DNA of 6,843 nucleotides. It comes from Candidatus Peribacteraceae bacterium. Lineage in GTDB: Bacteria > Patescibacteriota > Gracilibacteria > Peribacterales > Peribacteraceae. Each line of letters begins with the position of its first letter. Within the stretch, counting starts at the first letter, position 1. The stretch is taken from the NCBI GenBank assembly GCA_028717505.1, contig JAQUNQ010000056.1:1-6843 (forward strand). The letters are read 5' to 3'. The notes under the pieces were generated by a model, which did not search any database, was not told the origin of the DNA, and saw nothing but the letters and a program-made list of their open reading frames with translations. Below, piece by piece: positions 5,122 through 6,843 of the stretch. Position numbers and translations under genes: made by a program.

Positions 5122-5868
5122 CTAGACTGCTTGCTTGTCCTCTTTTTTCTTCATGCTTTCACGAATGATTTTCAGAACACCCATCCAAGAAAGCACTAAG
5201 CCTATATAAATGTAGAGATAGATGTATTTAGGCTTCACAGTAACACTCGTGTGTTCGAAGAAATCCGCCTCAAACGTGTCTGGTACTTCCGAAGATGGAG
5301 CAATGAATCCATCGGTCTTAAGCTGTTCAAATGTTTTCTTGCTTATAACTTCACCGCCGAACATATCTGGATGCATTTCCAGACGACCCTGCATATTAGG
5401 AAGAATTCTTACGCATTCCCCCTGCGGAACATCAATACCCACTCCTGATTCCGCTTCAACTCTCAAAGAAAAAGGTATAACTGCCTTGCTCTCCACAAAA
5501 AATTTTACGGGGTCACTCGCAGGGCTATTCACGTCATCTAAAGATGTTTCCTGATTGAAACAAACCCTGTATTGCAGAAGTGCGTTCAATGCACCTATGA
5601 CATCTCCAAAATTCCTACTCATTACCTTTTCAGTGTCCATATAAATCGGCTGCCAACAATCGGAATCTTCATCATAGATTCGAACTACAGCGATATAACC
5701 CTCTTTCAATGTTTGTGAGTGCCCCATTCGCATTGTTCCCCCGCAAAATCGCTCTGCAATTTGGCTCATGCCAATATGGCTTGGCGCTAAAACAGCTAAA
5801 AACAGAAGTGGCGGCAAACCATACTTACATAGCATCAGCACAAACTCTTTAATCTGTAATTTGGTCAT
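5122..5868 (-). CDS. Unknown protein with two membrane segments and a large loop domain
   Basis: I do not recognise this 248-residue family. It has a membrane segment at about 11-28 and another at about 215-236, with a hydrophilic domain of about 185 residues between. The C-terminal tail ESMKKKEDKQ is strongly positive, so both ends should be cytoplasmic and the central domain outside the inner membrane. That domain has cysteines at 42, 71, 103 and 152 that could form disulfides, and patches that look beta-rich (VRIYDED, FFVESKAVIPFSLRVEAE). Its start overlaps the stop of the nuclease-like gene upstream by 4 bp (ATGA at 5868-5865), so the two proteins are probably made together by translational coupling; there is no separate ribosome site. 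AT-rich codon use sets it apart from the cupredoxin gene downstream. By context it may be a sensor or effector partner of the nuclease. No terminator is evident after its TAG (5122-5124). Confidence 0.75.
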   Translation of the reverse strand: MTKLQIKEFVLMLCKYGLPPLLFLAVLAPSHIGMSQIAERFCGGTMRMGHSQTLKEGYIAVVRIYDEDSDCWQPIYMDTEKVMSRNFGDVIGALNALLQYRVCFNQETSLDDVNSPASDPVKFFVESKAVIPFSLRVEAESGVGIDVPQGECVRILPNMQGRLEMHPDMFGGEVISKKTFEQLKTDGFIAPSSEVPDTFEADFFEHTSVTVKPKYIYLYIYIGLVLSWMGVLKIIRESMKKKEDKQAV

Positions 5869-6761
5869 TGTTTAGGATGAATATGTGACATGGATATATC
5901 TAATTTGCTGCCAGATGGCAGCACCATCGTGCCGAACCGTATCACTCTCCCCCTTGTCCTGACATCGAACCGAGATACGACAGGAGTACGCATTATTGAA
6001 ACATCGAACTCTACCTTTACCTTCATATTTGCAATATCTAGACCATTGCACAGCAGTTCCTTGTCTTCGAACTTTAGCTCCATCTCATGCGTATAGCGGT
6101 AGGTTCCAGAATTCAGTTTATCCGTCGCTTCATTTTTTAAGCGATCTTGAATGGCCACATCCTGAATCCATTCCAAGAGCTGATTACGGCTTATTACCTT
6201 TCCTCTAAGTTCAATCTTCGCTGAGTCTACGTCTATTGGCTCCATTTTAATCTTTCCCGCGCCAGCTTCATCTCTTTGGTGCATCTCAATCTCCGTATTT
6301 ACACCTTGGGTGCTGTACGCATGGAAGTCAGGAAATACATCAAGACTAAAATTATCATCGACCTCTAAAAGCTCTATTCGGTTGTCTTTTCTAGCCTGAG
6401 CTTTTGCGTACACGCCAAAACTTTTTGCTATGAAGAAGCCCTTCTGCGCCTTAGCGACCTTAATTTTTTCCGAAAATTCCAGAATCTCGTTTTTGCCCAC
6501 AGATTCTTCCCAGTTCTTGCATTCGAATATGAAGGTTGATGTGTAGCCATTACCTAGATCTATCTCCACATAAAGATCAATCTCATGCCTTACGCCATCT
6601 GCCATTAGCGTCTTCTTTTTGTTAATGGTCAGTGTGCATTCTTTGAATGCAGGATTCACATGAAAGATTGATTGCTCGATTAGCTCTACAGCATCTTCCA
6701 ATGAATTGCCTTTGGCTTGCGAACTACTTTCCATAATAGATTTTGCACCTCTGTAACACAT
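5865..6761 (-). CDS. PD-(D/E)xK restriction-endonuclease-like protein
   Basis: A 298-residue soluble protein. Residues about 18-135 resemble the Mrr/restriction-endonuclease-like fold: GNSLEDAVELIEQ (18-30, helix with E22), D62 in RHEIDLYVEID, then IFECKNW (78-84) giving the catalytic E80-x-K82, followed by VGKNEILEFSEKI (88-100) and QKGFFIAKSFGVYAKAQA (106-123), typical of Mrr-type nucleases that act on foreign or modified DNA. Residues about 160-298 are a separate, probably beta-rich domain that I do not recognise; it may bind a target or partner. No methyltransferase is nearby, so this is not an ordinary restriction-modification pair. The ATG at 6761 is only one base past the tRNA CCA end; an in-frame ATG at 6734 (residue 10) starts closer to the domain, with AGAGG 13 nt before it, and is probably the true start (289 residues). 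Translationally coupled to the membrane protein by ATGA. The nuclease assignment is firm at motif level; the biological role is inferred. Confidence 0.78.
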   Translation of the reverse strand: MCYRGAKSIMESSSQAKGNSLEDAVELIEQSIFHVNPAFKECTLTINKKKTLMADGVRHEIDLYVEIDLGNGYTSTFIFECKNWEESVGKNEILEFSEKIKVAKAQKGFFIAKSFGVYAKAQARKDNRIELLEVDDNFSLDVFPDFHAYSTQGVNTEIEMHQRDEAGAGKIKMEPIDVDSAKIELRGKVISRNQLLEWIQDVAIQDRLKNEATDKLNSGTYRYTHEMELKFEDKELLCNGLDIANMKVKVEFDVSIMRTPVVSRFDVRTRGRVIRFGTMVLPSGSKLDISMSHIHPKQ

Positions 6762-6762
6762 A

Positions 6763-6838
6763 TGGTGCCACGGGCCAGGATTGAACTGGCGACCCCAGGC
6801 TTATGAGTCCTGTGCTCTACCAACTGAGCTACCGTGGC
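6763..6838 (-). tRNA. tRNA-Met (CAT anticodon), elongator type
   Basis: On the minus strand a complete 76-nt cloverleaf begins at 6838: acceptor GCCACGG/CCGTGGC, D stem GCTC/GAGC, anticodon loop CTCATAA with CAT at 6805-6803, five-base variable loop, T stem GCCAG/CTGGC with loop TTCAATC, discriminator A, and an encoded CCA (6765-6763). The acceptor starts with a paired G-C and the anticodon stem (CAGGA/GCCTG) lacks the three G-C pairs of initiator tRNA, so this is elongator Met. A tRNA-Ile with lysidine-modified CAT cannot be excluded. The inner anticodon-stem pair is an A-G mismatch. The nuclease-like gene follows directly on the same strand. Confidence 0.93.
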
Positions 6839-6843
6839 ATGCG

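Larger units (their letters stand above)
5122..6761 (-). other. AT-rich two-gene cassette beside a tRNA gene (probable acquired island)
   Basis: The two minus-strand genes here are clearly AT-richer than the flanking core genes (a hand-counted line at 5161-5220 is 35 % GC; one at 3601-3660 is 65 %). The right edge abuts the 3' end of a tRNA-Met, a classic integration site. The left edge is somewhere in 4980-5121. I found no integrase, no transposase and no copy of the tRNA 3' end at the left side, so the mode of arrival is unknown. Confidence 0.5.

Noticed and set aside
6763..6838. Initiator tRNA (fMet).
   Set aside because: The first acceptor pair is a normal G-C and the anticodon stem lacks three consecutive G-C pairs next to the loop, both hallmarks of initiators.

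Overview
The window is bacterial chromosomal DNA, about 6.8 kb, with closely packed genes. Most of it is GC-rich (one hand-counted line in the antiporter gene is about 65 % GC). The right-hand part is clearly AT-richer (a counted line is about 35 %). The gene content is peptidoglycan synthesis (murD), protein folding (grpE), cation exchange and a copper-binding lipoprotein. I cannot fix the phylum. Compact genes, few Shine-Dalgarno sites and one apparently leaderless promoter would fit a Patescibacteria/Peregrinibacteria-like lineage, but that is only a weak inference.

Layout, left to right. The window opens inside the 3' end of murD (1-138, +), a gene with no start codon in the window. A histidine-phosphatase-superfamily gene follows (174-803, +). 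Immediately after it lies a second, decayed copy of a murD tail (805-906). The two tails share a 36-bp near-identical direct repeat exactly 780 bp apart, so the phosphatase gene sits inside a duplication of the murD 3' end. Next comes a multi-pass membrane protein with C-terminal TPR repeats (1030-2325, +). It has its own promoter, a good ribosome binding site, 61-bp blocks identical in three successive TPR units, and a clear rho-independent terminator (2355-2390).

The centre holds a small unknown gene (2458-2742, +) with a near-consensus promoter whose -10 ends 7 bp before the ATG, implying a leaderless mRNA. It is convergent with grpE (minus strand). The grpE frame has no stop codon at the normal end of the GrpE fold; it stays open antisense to the entire small gene, with codons in exact register, and stops inside that gene's promoter. 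Divergent from grpE is a YrbG-type CaCA calcium/sodium antiporter (3326-4324, +). It is convergent with a lipoprotein carrying a cupredoxin domain with a full CuA-like ligand set (4443-4946, minus). A REP-like palindrome (4401-4440) lies between the two. The 175 bp from 4947 to 5121 hold no gene or convincing signal that I can see, apart from room for the lipoprotein gene's promoter.

The right end is an AT-rich two-gene cassette on the minus strand, lying directly against the 3' end of a tRNA-Met(CAT) gene. It encodes a PD-(D/E)xK restriction-endonuclease-like protein, coupled by an ATGA overlap to a protein with two membrane segments and a large domain between them. Base composition, position beside the tRNA and gene content suggest a small acquired defence-type cassette. 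It is the best candidate in this window for an undescribed system.
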